DNA from: JAAYLC01 sp035654795 | GTDB taxonomy: Bacteria > Bacteroidota > Bacteroidia > Flavobacteriales > Flavobacteriaceae | DNA: 6,075 bases | Direction of reading: 5' to 3' | Assembly: GCA_035654795.1 (NCBI GenBank) | Contig: DASRWC010000022.1 | Coordinates: forward strand, 1 to 6,075 | In this document: piece by piece, positions 5,925-6,075 of the stretch | How the letters are laid out: every line of letters begins with the position of its first letter | Numbering within the stretch: position 1 is the first letter of the stretch | Notes under the pieces: generated by a model | What the model was told of the DNA's origin: nothing | The model's database searches: none | The model's input: the letters and a program-made list of their open reading frames with translations, nothing else | Program-made: the position numbers and the translations under genes

Positions 5925-6075
5925 TTATTTTTTATTATTTGATTTTTCTATAAACACTCGCATAGCTTGAGAAATAATGATGCCCTCATTTTCTGCTGTT
6001 GAAGATCTTTTAGCTTGAATTAAAATATTTTCAGACTTCAAAAGATCTTTTGCTTGTGTAAGAATTACTTCATTA
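5925..6075 (-). CDS. C-terminal end of an unrecognised protein, truncated by window edge
   Basis: On the minus strand an open frame enters at the right edge (first full codon ends at 6074) and stops at TAA 5927-5925, giving 49 residues from NEVILTQAKDLL to EKSNNKK. The sequence is mixed polar and amphipathic, consistent with helices, and ends in a lysine-rich tail. There is no T9SS sorting tail and no recognisable motif. The stop lies four bases before the start of the secreted 174-residue protein, a spacing typical of an operon, and the whole interval is explained by coding sequence. Evidence is open frame, composition and spacing only, so the call is moderate. Confidence 0.6.
   Translation of the reverse strand, partial: NEVILTQAKDLLKSENILIQAKRSSTAENEGIIISQAMRVFIEKSNNKK

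Overview
The window reads as chromosomal DNA of a gliding or T9SS-bearing member of the Bacteroidota, most likely Flavobacteriia. Three things support this: a close match to the gliding-motility ABC ATPase GldA, a C-terminal type A sorting domain for type IX secretion, and a MuiA/DUF4139-family protein carrying the SusC-like phrase LQGKVAGLQV. Start codons also lack obvious Shine-Dalgarno sequences, and promoter-like TAnnTTTG boxes are present, both usual in this phylum. No mobile element, tRNA, rRNA or CRISPR array was found.

Layout, left to right. (1) Positions 1-1316, plus strand: the C-terminal part of a MuiA-like DUF4139 protein whose N-terminus lies outside the window, followed by a candidate terminator. 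(2) Positions about 1466-2390, plus strand: an AT-rich unit. A promoter-like box sits in the loop of a perfect 14-bp inverted repeat and is followed by a broken small gene with a signal-peptide-like start. Two bases after that gene's stop begins an RDD-family membrane protein, which ends at a hairpin terminator. (3) Positions 2391-2622: a convergent junction holding that terminator and a degenerate ACTTCCGAC-type repeat cluster. (4) Positions 2623-3525, minus strand: gldA as a single gene. (5) Positions 3526-3659: the gldA upstream region, with two copies of a 9-bp odd palindrome that also form a terminator hairpin for the next unit. (6) Positions 3660-6075, minus strand: a tight three-gene run with gaps of 4 and 11 bases. 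It contains the tail of an unrecognised gene, an unrecognised 174-residue secreted protein, and a 574-residue seven-repeat propeller-like protein with a T9SS sorting tail.

The most plausible functional unit is the minus-strand run in (6), which appears to export at least two proteins, one through T9SS to the cell surface or medium. GldA supplies ATP hydrolysis for the Gld ABC transporter, but its membrane partners are not in this window. The items most worth following are the SusC-like phrase inside the DUF4139 protein, the disrupted gene upstream of the RDD protein, the inverted repeat around its promoter, and the unrecognised secreted proteins. None is clear evidence of a new system.
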